A stretch of 64,000 nt of DNA from Glandiceps talaboti (Eukaryota > Hemichordata > Enteropneusta > Spengelidae): positions 7,228,101 to 7,292,100 of the forward strand of contig NC_135550.1 in assembly GCF_964340395.1 (NCBI RefSeq), in the 5' to 3' direction. The notes beneath the pieces were generated by a model, which saw nothing but the letters and a program-made list of their open reading frames with translations, did no database searches and had not been told where the DNA came from. A program made the translations under genes and the position numbers. The stretch's first letter is position 1. Every line of letters starts with the position of its first letter. Shown in pieces: positions 14,092-28,100 of the stretch.

Positions 14092-15529
14092 CTACAAAAC
14101 GAAGGAGACAATCATGAATGTGGGAATAGTGTGGTTTAAAAAAACCCCGAAAACATATCGATTGTTTCTTTAACCACTTAAAGATGAAAAACTTCCCAAT
14201 TCTGTGGGAGAATGTAAGCGTGGCGATGTCTTGCTCACGTCTTACCCAGTGACGTAGATCCTGCCGCAAAACTCTGATCCCGTAGTAACGACGTGTCCAA
14301 TTTGCTAATCAGCGTCTTACTAATACAGCCCAGTTTCATAACTGAGCGGTCCACAAAATCAATAAAGACATTTTGAGAGGGGAAAAAATATGTGTTTCTC
14401 TGTATCTAGGTTGTGAGTGACTTTCGGCATATTTAATTTCCGTTACTTTCATCAAGATGATTTATTATCGTAAACCTTGAAATGTTACCGCGTGAAAGGT
14501 CTACATCAGTGTTTTCCGGCCATGCCATTCTCGTAATTACTCTATCATAGCCTCAACACATTGCAAGTAATTTGCATCATGCTATAACGAGCTCAGTTTT
14601 TATAACTTAAAAATGAATTCAAGAATGATCATATTTTTAAATACATATCTTCGTGTGGTATGATGGTAAGTGGGTAGTGGTCAAATTTAGTCAAATTTCA
14701 CAGACCGAGTTCAAAGAAGATTTAAATCGCAGAAGGTAATCTTTTAGTGAACGAAAGCTTCTCTGTATTTCTATCACAAATGCATTATGCTGACGTGTAC
14801 ACTTGCAGAGGTTGCCAAGACTACCATTTATTGTTAGAGCATTCTACATTGATAGGTTAGTCTTAGACTCTACCTGCTTCGTTGACTGTATTTTTGGTTC
14901 CTTTGGCAGTGACCGAGTACCTCCCACATACTTTTAATATAATTGGATAGTTAAAACTTAAGATGTGAAGCTTACTACATATTTCATGATTGTGCTTGTC
15001 TTTAAAATATGGGCATTTTCCTACGATTATGCTCCAAAAGAAAACCCAACTTTCCCTTCATCACTGTGACCAGATGAAATTGTTTAAACGACACACTGTA
15101 TTATAGTTAATAGATTTTCTTCTTTTCATCGACCGCCAGTTGTTAAATTTTGCAGTGAATTCATTTTCCATATTTCTCGTGGCTATTTTGCGAGAATGTC
15201 AAGGTGTCTTGAAATTGTCAGAGCTTTTGCAGTATCACTCTCTTTACTGTCAATCGACAGGGTTTTTTTTTTCAGCGTCGATAGTATTGAGTGATTCTTT
15301 TCACCAAGCGCTTTTGTATCCATGACTCTTTGCGGCCAACCTTTGCGGCCAAGTTGGATGTAATCAAAGCATGATTTGGCGCTAAAATTGTTGCAAATGG
15401 CAACATTGTACAAATTGTGATATTGAATCCCTCGTTTGAGCTATAGATGTATTGTGCATGCTGAAAGTAGAAAAGTGTCACATTAAGAGTTTTGAAAATA
15501 CTTAGGAACATTACAAGATAATGCGTATA

Positions 15530-15890
15530 AAAATTTGTGTGGATCCGATTGCATTTAATTTTAAAATAGATGGGGTAGGTAGATTTTTTATTTTATTTTA
15601 TTATATTTTTTTTCATGTGTGAGTGTCTAGTTCGGGTTTTCCACTGTTTTCCAAATGGTCTCTGTGTTGTTTATTTCTTCCTATCAGATGTACAGCCATT
15701 ACAGATTGGAAGAATAGTTTTATATTGTCTTTTTAATTTGATATCAGTTTCCACACCCACTGTTTCTTGCCAGACTTCACACGATTTTCGCGATTTTGTT
15801 ATTATTTTTCTCGAATACATTTAGAAAAAATGTTTAGGGTCGGCGTGAAAAACTAGGTGGGGTTGGGTAACCGGAACCAAACAACTTGTT
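15530..15890 (+). mobile_element. MITE family 1, full-length copy
   Basis: The left end reads AAATTTGTGTGGATCCGATT and the right end GGAACCAAACAACTT; the right end reverse-complemented resembles the left. The interior is T-rich and non-coding, about 360 bp. Open frames across it are meaningless. Confidence 0.7.
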
Positions 15891-18399
15891 TTATTTGGCC
15901 TATTTAAAGCATGTTGCATGTACATTGCTAATTGTGCTATCTTTTTCAAGGAAACGGAAATTATAACAAAATAACCTGTTTGACAGAATGACTTGCCTCT
16001 AACAAGTAGACTGGACTCTACTTCAGTATACTGCGGATGCAAGTGATTCGAATAAAAAATCACTGACTTTGGCCACATTACGCGAAAAGTAAAAAATTGA
16101 TGTTTCCAACCAAAACAGGCTCGATACATGTCGTTACTGTTGTACAATCGTTAGCATTCTGAAAATCTCTGCAGATAATGTTTAGGATTGTTATCATGTG
16201 TTTATACATCCCAACAGACTCATTTTAGAGCGATGACATATGAACTGTCTTAACTCCGCTACTTTCACACATATTACACGCTGCTAAGATATCACCACTT
16301 CACCATCCATCATTTGCCTTACATTTCAGTTTTATGAAAATAAAATTCTAGAAAGGGCTTTTTGGAATACTCGTGGTATATTCACGACTATAATTTGACT
16401 AAGAATGACATTTATTCATTATTGTGTTTCATAGATTAAGGGTATGAGTTTTTTTAAAACTTATCTATCGTAATATGTAAAATGTATATCCAATATCTAC
16501 GCATGGTACGAAAGTTAATAAGAAAGTTAATGATTTCTTATTCGGAAACTTAAGAAAAAGCCGCAAGAGTTTTACCTATCTTTGGGGATTATAGCATGAA
16601 TCGAAGACGTCGCTACTTCTTATCGATGAAAGCGAATTTCACCTATTCATGTTTTTCGACGTATATAGAAATTCGATGACGTCGTTTAGAATATATTATT
16701 AAAGGTATAAGAACTTACACAAATCTATTTTCAGACTCTCTGCATGTCATAAATAATTTCCTATGCATAAGTACAGTAACCTTCGCATCAACTCAAAATT
16801 ATTGAATTCTTTCATTGTTCATGTATATGCTGGTTGGCATATCTGGATATGAAATGTCAGGGTAAAATATCCACGTTTCAGAATGTTCATGGAAACGTTG
16901 ATGAATCACTACGACAACATTAGTCATGTGAACTTATATGTGTATATTTACAACAGTCATTTAGATGTACACTTTGAGAGATTTTTCCGCCTTAAATAAA
17001 ACTAGCTATTTTGTGATTGATAATGTTTGTGAGAGATTTATGTATCTATAGCTATTGTAAATCATATCCTAAATTAGATCTTGATGTGTTATACAATGAC
17101 GTTGCAAACGGATTCAACACACATTTAACAAAATGTTATCTTTAAATATATATATATATATATATATATTTGTGTGTACAAATAGTTCACATCTACGCAA
17201 TCCACACAAATGAATGTGTTTTTGGAGTGCTAAAAAGCAGCTGGGTTTACATATACATGTATTATTACATGCATTGTAAATGCCGAGAATCCATTTGGAG
17301 ATAAATGTGTCTACATACTCTCAATAATAGATGAAAAGGCACTTCAACTATTTATTACCTAATTTGAGAACTAGTCTGAATTCAAGCACTTTTAATGATT
17401 CAGGCGAATAAAATATGTAGGGAAGACGACAAAATGTTAAATAAGCAATTTATGTGTCCAACGCGTGATCTCGTAAAAAGCTTAGGAACTCATATCCAAA
17501 CGTTGAGGAAATCGTATAAAAGAAGTATATATGACTGGAAAGCAAAAAAAAAACTCGGTTATCGCGAAATCTTTGATTTCAAGCGAATGGCAACATGTAT
17601 TTATATATTGAGGAAACAAAACGTACAGGAAAACGGAAATCGAGCCTGGAAACTCGGAGAAAAGCACTCAATCACGTAATATTATATGGCTGATTTGCTG
17701 AAGCTTAAATGAACGAAGTGTTTCATTTTAAAGCCATTATCTAGGCTGAAATGAATCAAGTAATGCAAACATACATGTCGCTACGGCTCAGTGTATCACG
17801 TCACCTTTACACACTACGTCCATTTGCAGACAATTCTCTTGTTTTGTGTGTTTTAAAAGGATCAAGTGAAACATTTGACAAAGTCGTGCAATTCCTTCTA
17901 ATACCATGATGAACAATTACAGGATTAAACTAAGAATGATGGAGTGTGAAGGATTTATTGCAAGTCGCATTATAGTCCTGTTGTCCAAAACTACGTCACT
18001 GTAAGGTCATTTGATAACTTGGTAAATGGAAAAAGAAACAGTTTTAATCTCATGGGGTAGGGGCAAATACTATCTGTGTACTTAACGGTCGTCAGATTAG
18101 AGTGAAATTAATGAAAGGTGAATACAGGAGATGTTTGTAGCGAAGGGCCAAATGCTGAAATAGACACACTGTAGTTAACAGTACTGACAAGAAGTTACAG
18201 AGTTCATTGATATTTGAGTCCACATAACAAGGTGTTCCACATAGCCATCTATTTCACTTAAGATAGCAATAATCCATTCAGATCATTAGATTAACTAATT
18301 TTAGTCGATGTACTCTATAAGACAATGTTATCTTCCTAATCGAAGTCACTCTTTGTATTTTAAACTAGAAACTTACTTAATTTGTTATTTACAGCATAC

Positions 18400-18460
18400 A
18401 TGTATGTATGTATGTATGTATGTATGTATGTATGTATGTATGTATGTATGTATGTATGTA
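18400..18460. repeat. (TATG)n microsatellite
   Basis: About 15 TATG units in otherwise unique sequence between genes A and B. Confidence 0.95.
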
Positions 18461-21400
18461 TCCATTCATGTATGTATGTTCAAAATTGTCTGTTCAATCA
18501 TTCAAAATATTGATCATACAGCAGATATCGAGTATGTTCGTAGACAGTCAAGACGTCTAAGTATATGTACGTACATTATGTGAATGGCGAAATCACTGAA
18601 GGTTCATTCAAATAGAAGCAAATATCTTTTGAAAACATGAGAATAGTGGGATTACTTCTCCACTTTGACTATAGATGTTGCCATGGAGAATTCCCCCTTC
18701 AACGCGATTTCTATAATACGGTAGTATAATGGCTTGTACTTACATCAGATTTGAATTATCAGGTTTTGATAAGAAAATTTATAATTTAGCATGAAATCGG
18801 AAAATTGACATCATGAGTGCAATTGACGACGTTGTCAAAATCAATGTTTTCTTCTTCAGATTTTGGGAGGATGATGTAGGGTTAGCCTCGGATGGGGATT
18901 AGAAATGTTTTGTTTCCCCATCCGCATGGATTCCAGGCTAAAGTGGGTGGAACTTTTTAAGTATATTATTTCAACTGTCGATGTCATTTCAATCTTTCGG
19001 TATCGCCTGTGAACCAGAATATGGTTTCCAAGGTCACGGTCAATTACAAAAGTGAACTTAAACGGAAATACTTTCAATTTAAAGTCCGCGATTTAATGTG
19101 TTCCGGATTTTAACGTGAGGTTTTTACTGTATATTTTAGTCGACATGAGTGAACACGATTGACCCTGGTTCCTTACCGTATTCTGTATAGAATCATTCGT
19201 TGTTTTTATCATCACGGTGTTTTTACATTTTACAGTTTTTATCAGTCGGGCAAATTACTAGTTCACTCACAGACCCATCCTACACCATCCTACAAATGCC
19301 CATCACAAAAACTGTGGCGTTATAATCGTGGACACCCATTATGAGTGGCGTTGCAAAGTTGCACCACGTTCTATCTGCATTTACACAAATGCAAGTTATT
19401 GTTAGATTGAGGCGTTATACTATATAACAGGCAAGTTAGCCAATCAAGCAGACAACGAGAGTTGGTTTATCCTCTAGGCACAAGATAGTGCAATTAAAAC
19501 GTCATAATGTTAAGAGGGGACAATGTACTTGATAGCCTCTGTTGTGCACGTTTATTACCTCGTATTTGACGTGATACGAATTAACACCTTTCTGGTTCGG
19601 AACTCTATCTTCGTGTATAATCTTTTCACAACTATTACATACATTTGACAAGCATGAGTGTTTTGTAGGAACAAAACCGTTTTTTCCGACACTGAGATGT
19701 TAGGAGAGACAAACCCATGGGTGAAATTTGTGGACTGTTTCTTACGTAGTCTTTTTTGGAACAGATGGACAGAACTGATGACAAATCGAAAGGTGCTACT
19801 CATGTTTCTTGTAATATCTTCGGAATTTGTATCGTGCACAGGAGATTACTTCATTATAGCCACCCAACGGCTATCAATAATGTATTATACGCATTCAAGT
19901 ATCATTTGTAGGTGGAAACTAATTTGATGCCGCAAGCCAATACAAATTACAGTCCGAGACAAGACCTATATTAACAAACAATCTATAAATTTAAGTATTG
20001 CGATAATTTGAGTGAAGACAGGTAATAATACATACCACAAATACGACTAGCTATTAATTATTCCCGTAGATGTGCCCTCTGTTGGTCATATGTAGGCTGT
20101 CTCAGTCTCATGTCAAGTACTGTCGTGGTATTAAAAAAAATTACCACTTAACAGTAGAAACCCCTGTAATGTCCCGTGTGAGTTGAAACCTGAAGGTAAA
20201 GGTTCTGTAACTTTGATATGGTTTGATGAAATAATCGACTTACTGCCCTGAGCTTAAGCTTACTGATTATCATGTTATGAGCGGCTTCAATATTTCGATT
20301 GTGAAATCTATAAATATGCCGGATATGGTTACACTCTTTCAAGGCATGAATTTAGGCATTACCATTACTCAGCAGCACGAGAAGAGGAGCTCAAGTCGTT
20401 CATATCATATTTCATTTTTATACTTATTTTTTTTATTGCAATTTATGTATAATTTGTATCGACTATAAACGACTCAACAAGCCGCGAGCCTAACATAATA
20501 GGTATGATTTGGTAGTATTAAATCGACTAGAAGCCGGTAATTGAGGCTTTGTATTCTCCACACTGCAGCTGCTGCTTCTCATTACGCGACAGATGATGGT
20601 CGCTCAGAATCACATCACGCAAGTTACGGAACATCTTTTTCTCACCAAATAAAAAGGTACTTTCATGTCGTCATCAAAAGTGTATAATACATCGCTAAGT
20701 CAGCTCTCTTATCAAAACTGAGTGAGTAAGGCAACTGATCAGTGATCATCATGTGATGAAGTCACTTGCCGAAAACAAAAAAGAAATTGTACCCTGCACG
20801 TGTAGGATTCGTTATCTCGTTGATATTTTGTTTGAATTTAATATCAAATATTTGAGGTTGCCTCTGTCATTATCACCTAAGACAAAAGTCAAATACAGAA
20901 TGCTTGCTCAACACATTATATCAATATTAGAAAATTCCACATCTTCAAGTTATGTTGCCACACCCTATGACACTCACCTATTAGTTTGTGTGCTGCTATG
21001 GCAACTTATAGTTTAATTGCAAGACCTTGTATCGTCACAAATACCTGGTTCTCCTGGTCATATTCCAACCATGTTACTGGACGCACCCATAATTTTTTTA
21101 CTTACTCAGTAGCAACGCACGTATATATCACCCTAGTTACGGCATACAACTTGTATTTTCTTCACAATTCGGATTTAAAAAAAAAACATGTATGAACAGG
21201 GGATTGGAATGACAATTATGTGGAAATGTCATTTCAATCTGCTTTTGTTTGAAATCTGTACTGGACATATTCAAAGTACCTTTTTTGTCGACTTAAAATC
21301 AATGGCGGAAAATGCGAATTGCCAGTTGCCGTAGAACGGACGGCGTGGGCGGTACGACAGTGTTAACCCTCTCTTTCATCACCACTTCCTAATGCTTTAC

Positions 21401-21463
21401 ATTATTTTACTGCTGCCTTGCGTTGATTAAGTTTAAATTTGGAATTATAGCGTAGCGTGCGGT

Positions 21464-21761
21464 CTAGCCCAAGGCAAGTATTGGCGTCAGGTTTGTTTGA
21501 CAAATAGTATTCTTCCTTATCCGACTTTTCAACAAATTGTCAACAGTCTCACGTGTATACGTCAAAGTTACCGTGTTTGTTCCTCCGTTGCACTTACATC
21601 TGGAAATCGTCACTGTAGAGCTTCCGTGAGGCATGTGCAACTTTTGTAAACTGAAACATTTAAATTGTCGACTGACCGGCATCCCCCCCCCCCTCAAAGG
21701 TTAAACTTACCTACAATGAGTCTCCGTACTAGATGAAGAATATGACACACTCTGTGCAAAC
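21464..21761 (-). other. Doubtful two-exon coding candidate (Cys-rich)
   Basis: A short exon 21761..21711 (after TTCGCCCAG, before TGTAG|GTAAGT) and a second block 21650..21464 (after GTTTCAG, ending TAG) join across a 59-nt intron. They give SVSYSSSSTETHC followed by LHMPHGSSTVTISRCKCNGG. The RCKC motif vaguely recalls the end of a cystine-knot domain. The first acceptor has a poor pyrimidine tract and no start exon was found, so this may be chance. Confidence 0.15.
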
Positions 21762-24312
21762 CTGGGCGAAATTTCCCTTCCGCGGTCTCTGACCGCCCGA
21801 TTTGAATCTATCTGTAGAATTATATATATATATATATGAGGAAAGAATGTCAATAAGGTAGTCCAATTTTCAAGTTACTTAATCCATCTCCGCACGAGCT
21901 CCAGTTGTCTAGTTTACAACCATGCAATGCCGTGGTCGCCTTTTCTACCTAAATGGCCTTCTGTCAATCATAAAATATCCACTTTAATGTCATTGGATGC
22001 ATCTGATTTGGATCACCCAATCAAATTGTTGCATTCCGTGACATCATTGATGACTTCTAAGGACATCTAAGCGTAACGGCCAAATAGATATGTAAATACC
22101 GAAATGGGGATCCAGTTCCACCTTTTAAAAAAATTCTCATCTTTCTGACGAGCATCCGCAAAAGAAACCAAAATTTCCTAATACTACGTATACAGCAAAT
22201 TAACCCCTATCTCTTAACAAACGTCCTTGAAGGTTAAGGTGTAATGGAAAATGTGACACCGGTATTGGATTATTCAGGGAAATACAAGACCAGGAAGGTA
22301 CCGAAATAAGATAGTTAATTGGCATTAGTGGATGATACTTTCACTAAATTCTATGCTCTACAAAAAAAAGTGGCGTTCTCTAGAGACCCATTAATAATAT
22401 ATAATATTGATGGCGAGTACTGTGAGATAAAACAACACTGCAATACAATCCATTACACATTGCTACGTATACTATTCGTTCACCACGCTCTATTTGCCGT
22501 ACTAAAATTAGCAAATAATGACAAAATTGCTCTCTAAATGCAACATGACTACTTCATGACTTCATAATTGGCATGGGTAATAACGCAGAAAGGTAAACCC
22601 TATAATATACACGATCATACTGTAATGGTTATGATGAGTACGTACATTCATAGATAATTCAATCACTGCTAACGTTCAGGTATAGTCATCTGGAGAAATG
22701 CGTACATTTTTGTCTCGTAAGAACGGCGTCTAATTCAGAAATGAGCTTATAACATAATATGAGAATCGCATAATAAAAGAAAGTACTAAGTAGAAATTAT
22801 ACCATCCCAAAACTTCATCACTGTGTGTTATGGAATTGATTTGTACAACACAACAAGACAACCTTCGAGTGGGTGCCATACAGTGTACATTTCTCGAGTC
22901 GTGATCATCGGGTTTGGTGTACCTACTTTTCATCTCATACGATACATTTCATCTGTTCATTTCATCCGTTTCACAATTTATAGACGTAATTCGTCTAAGT
23001 GGCAACATATGAAATGGTCACATGACACATGTCCGTACCACAGAATTAAGTTGTCGACATACAATGTTAACAAAATGAATCCTTTTAGGCTCCTGCTATT
23101 GCAAGAAGACTTGCTCTACTTGCGAGTTGTAAAAATGAATATGGACTTCTAGTACAGGTATTGCGATATGTTCGCCCTAAGGCGGGTGGGAAAGAAGTTG
23201 TTTAAGATGAAAGCACGAGCCAATCTGAAGTAAATTATGATATTCAGATACGAGATGCATGCAACAAATGTTCAGATAAAACCATAGTCAGTGGGTGATA
23301 AAAACCATCCGATTTGAAAATATCTACTATGTAAAGCAACATTAAGAAGAGCCAGATCTTATTTTTAGCCCCAGATTCGAATAAAATTGCACTGAAATGG
23401 AATCTAGATAATAATTTTGACGTGAGCTGTCGTCAACTTTTAAGGATTTTCTTACTAAATGATTTCATATGAAGGGACTGTTCGTCTAGATTAGGACTGG
23501 AAACAATATAAAGGGTTTATGTCACGTGCCTGTCATGTGACCTGGGTTTGTACCTAGCAACGATAAAAGAAGTGGTACTATTGTGGTCAGTGTCAAGGGT
23601 CAAATCATTTATTGACCAACCACGGTTAAAGTTTCTTTCGACTTTGCATGTAGTTCATCTATAGGTCATATTTTAGTCGGTAGAAAATTACATTCGATGT
23701 TCGTCTCACAAACTATAATACCATTGTTTTCAAAAAGACTCCGAGCTGATGTACCTTTTACAACTTGTTTATTTCTTTCAAACTTATTTTTAAAAACAAA
23801 CAAATATGTGATATATTTATGCGACGCCTTCCCCGTCATTTAATCTTATGCCCCCCTCCTCTCACTTAAGCTTAGATATGAATAAATTACATTTATATAA
23901 AAAAATCACGAACAACATTTCGAGTGACCCTCTTTGGAACGATATAACCTGCTTTACTATCAACAAGAGAAATATATTTACATTAGTTTTAGTATGTTAC
24001 ACATAAAAACCAACAAATAAATAAAGATGGAATAAATAGAAGGTTTGATTTGTAATAGGCCTCATCAAGATAAGTGAGGTTGCAGTATTTATATGCCACA
24101 ACATCACCAGTCAAATTTTAGAGTCCCGGTGTTGACGGACAGGAACTATTGTTCATCACAAAATATGCTCTCCTTGATTTGTGTGTTCTTTACGTTGGCA
24201 GTGTTATCAATCTTATAAGTCTCTCTCAGATATTACACTCCAAGTGTCTTCATTTTTTGTGGCCGGCATAGATATGATTGGACACAAATCTGGCGATATT
24301 CGTCAACCTATG

Positions 24313-24522
24313 TTATCTCCCAGCTCTATTGCTTACACGAAAGTAGTATGCAGTATTTTCGATAGAGGGCTTACTACACGCACATGTAACAGCGTTGATG
24401 TATCTGTATGTCGGATCTACTCCACGGTTGCAATCTGGCAACTCCACCGTCTTGTACTCGTACGTAGCGTAGTGGCAAACAGAGTGTGATGACTTTTTGA
24501 ATGGTGGACCTAAAGTTGGAAC
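24313..24522 (-). CDS. GPHB5: Gene B terminal coding exon (last four cysteines, altered tail)
   Basis: The acceptor is TTTATTCCCAG. Phase 0 reading gives 69 aa and then TAA at 24315..24313. The exon carries SVCHY, ELPDC and TCAC. The stretch after TCAC lacks the two final cysteines found in gene A. Confidence 0.87.
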   Translation of the reverse strand, partial: VPTLGPPFKKSSHSVCHYATYEYKTVELPDCNRGVDPTYRYINAVTCACSKPSIENTAYYFRVSNRAGR

Positions 24523-25115
24523 CTGGGAATAAAATGAAAACTAAAAATTAATTTATGTGTTAAAAACAATCAATCAAATTTTACACACAAAAAATACAAT
24601 TGTTGCATTTCTTTGCATATAACACTGTATATGTATAAAGCCAAAGTTAATACAACGAATGACAAAGTGCAGACATTTAGACAAACACAATCTTGATATT
24701 GACGTAGTACTTTAAAGAGAACTGTCTGTGTTTGTATTCTTTTAAGTGATGTTATTGAAAGATGGTACGAACTTTGGACAAACATTCCATATATGTACCA
24801 GCCTTCAATGGTCAATATTATGTAAATAGTGAAAAATTCCATTCATCATGTTCATTACACAGATGGTGTAATACGTTATTGATCCGATTGGTCAGAACTT
24901 AGAATTGCTTTGTTAGAAGAAACCCATACCACAAATCCGTGCAATGTACTTAGTAAGGCATGATGAAATGCCCCCCTCCCCCGGAAAAAAAATAGCGGAG
25001 ATGTTGGGCACGCATAAAAATGGCGACGTTGTTCATTTTAGCGGGATGGTCATTCTGGATTCTCACCATTATTTTTAACCGTGCGTAAGGGAAGGTTATA
25101 TATAAGGGATGAACA

Positions 25116-25188
<73 letters not shown>

Positions 25189-28100
25189 TGTGCGCGCGCG
25201 CGTGCGTGTGCTTGTGTCTGTGTCTGTCAGTGTCATCATTTTCTCGCTCAATTGAAACGAAAGTTGTGCACATCTTTCTTAGTGTAATAGCTTGAACAGA
25301 TTAGGTAAAAACTTTTATTAATGATCTATTTGCATAATTAATGGTTTTCGGTAATTAGCCTATATCTTAAGAATGCGCACTTCAAATTCAATATAATTTG
25401 GTGCATACATTGATGGTAGCAAAGTGCATGTGTCATATATAGTCTGATAATATAGCTTGTAGTTTTAAAGACTCATTTGCATAATTAATGTTGTCAGTAA
25501 TTAGGCTATATCCTACTAGTAAGAATGCTCCCTTCAAATTGAATATAATTTGGTCCATACTTCAAACGTAACAAAGGTCACCCATCCTGCAAAGCTTGTT
25601 GATGTAGCTTTCTGTTTTAAAGAGTCATTTGCATTACTAATGATATTGAGTAATTAGGCTATACATGAAGAGTGTAAACTTCAAGTTCTATATAATTAGG
25701 TACATACATTCATGATACCGGGGTGCACATGTCTCATAAAGCTTATTGATATAACTCTTAGTTTTAATGAGTCGTTTGCATAATTAACGACTTTCAGTAA
25801 TTAGGCTATCTCTTTAAAATGCACTCTTCAAATTCAATAAAATTTGGTACATTCTTCACACAAAACTAATTGTATATGTTCTGTTGCATTCCAACAATTA
25901 TTGTATGTAGAAACGAAACTTCAAAAGACTTTGCCCTTACAGAAGGCATTCAGTTTAAATCTTTGCCCTTACAGAAGGCATTCGGTTTAAATCTTTGCCC
26001 TTACAGAAGGCATTCAGTTTAAATCTTTGCCCTTACGGAAGGCATTCAGTTTAAATCTTTGCCCTTACAGAAGGCATTCAGTTTAAATCTTTGCCCTTAC
26101 AGAAGGCATTCGGTTTAAATCTTTGCCCTTACAGAAGGCATTCGGTTTAAATCTTTGCCCTTACAGAAGGCATTCAGTTTAAATCTTTGCCCTTACGGAA
26201 GGCATTCAGTTTAAATCTTTGCCCTTACAGAAGGCATTCGGTTTAAATCTTTGCCCTTACAGAAGGCATTCGGTTTAAATCTTTGCCCTTACAGAAGGCA
26301 TTCGGTTTAAATCTTTGCCCTTACAGAAGGCATTCGGTTTAAATCTTTGCCCTTACAGAAGGCATTCAGTTTAAATCTTTGCCCTTACGGAAGGCATTCA
26401 GTTTAAATCTTTGCCCTTACGGAAGGCATTCAGTTAAACCTTTGCCCTGACAGAAGGCATTCAGTTTAAATCTTTGCCCTTGTGAAAGACATTCAGTTAA
26501 ATCTTTGCCCTTACAGAAGTCATTCAGTTTAAAACTGGTTATATTTTTATTTAATGGTTTAACTAATAAAAGGAGAAAATAAAAATATACAAAAACTGTC
26601 ACAGACCAAAGATACAAATGGATCAGAATTACAGGAAGCTAATATAGAATATCTCTCCATTGCCTGCATTGGAACTTAACATAGACACTTTCATTGTTCC
26701 AACAGTGTCAATAGAATCATAAACATATTTACTCATAAGTTCACCAAAAGACAGAACAGAACAAGCTTTTAATCCAAGACATAGCCCCCCCCCCCCACTT
26801 GTGTTATTGCGCAAATTTGAATGGTGTCTTTAGGTACAAAACTTTATGATTTATTGACCAATTTGCTGTTTGACCTTGAATATGAATTGTTACCGTATAA
26901 TTACACGTATAAAATGAAAATATGTGTAGCCTTTAGGGGGCTACGAAAATTCTTGACTCACAGTACATTTTTGGAGGAGGGTATGCCATTTTTGAGAGCA
27001 CGAAGGGAAGCTGCGAATTTTTTTCTTTCTCATCTCATCTTTCTCACCCCCGCAACAACTTCTGCTTGTCCCCTTACTATAATGGTACATCCCAACCCAT
27101 GCATGTTGCTAAAGTACACCCCAAAACTATGCATGTAGCTATACGCACAAATCTATGTATGTGGCTATATATAGTACACCCCAACCATTGCATGTAGCTA
27201 TAGTATATCCCAACTTATGTATGTGGCTAAAGTACTGCCAACCGTCGCATGTAGCTAGAGTAAATCCAAACCTATGCATGCAGCTATAGTACACCCTAGC
27301 CCATGCATATGGTTATAGTACATGTGTATACCTCAACACGTGACATGGCCATGCATGTAGCTACAAGTACACCCCAACCGTTGCATGTGGCTATAGTACA
27401 CACCAACCCATGAATGTGGCTAAAGTACGCCAACCCATTCATTTAGCTATAGTACACCCCAACCCGTGCATGTAGCTATAGTACACCCCAACCCATGCAT
27501 GTAGCTAGCGTACACCCCAACCCATGCATGAAGCTAGAATGCATCCCAACCCATGCATACAGCTAGAGTACACCCCAACCCATGCATGTAGCTAGAGTAC
27601 ACCACAACCCGTGCATGTAGCTAGAGTACACCCAACCCATTCATGAAGCTAGAATGCATCCCAATCAAATGCACTTAGATAGAGTACACTCCAATCTTTA
27701 CATGTAGCTAGAGTAAATCCCAACGAATACACATGGCGGCTAGAGTATACCCCCAAACTTTAGATGTGGCTAGAGTACACCCCAAGCTTATCCCTACATG
27801 TGGCTACTACAGTACACCCCAACCAATGCATGCAGTGATACTACACTTCAAACAATTCACTTGGTCATTGCAGTACACCCCATTCCATGAAAGTAGCAAG
27901 ACGACAAAAACTGTCTCACCAATTATACCAAGCTTTATTTTATTGATTATTTTCCACAATTTTTAAGCTGTATTGGTAATAAATACTCTACCACTAACCT
28001 CTCCAAGAATGTTGTCGCGTATGATGGTTGTACATTCAACACTTCCATTGAAAGAAAGTTTAAGGGCTAAGATACATGTATTTGCATCGAGTTTCAATTA

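Larger units (their letters stand above)
14092..24312. other. Intergenic stretch between gene A and gene B
   Basis: About 10 kb with one MITE copy, small microsatellites and the doubtful exon pair at 21.5-21.8 kb. The untranslated leader exon of gene A should lie here or further upstream, but I could not place it. Confidence 0.5.

Noticed and set aside
13895-14269. A 124-codon minus-strand open frame overlapping gene A
   Set aside because: It is in a different frame from the hormone exon, lacks a signal peptide and ignores the strong splice sites.
24181-24489. A 102-codon open frame on the plus strand
   Set aside because: It is the antisense of the gene B terminal exon, which has clear family motifs and splice sites on the minus strand.
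25933-26535. Regular 32-bp repeats suggestive of a CRISPR array
   Set aside because: Units are directly adjacent with no unique spacers, and the context is a eukaryotic intron.
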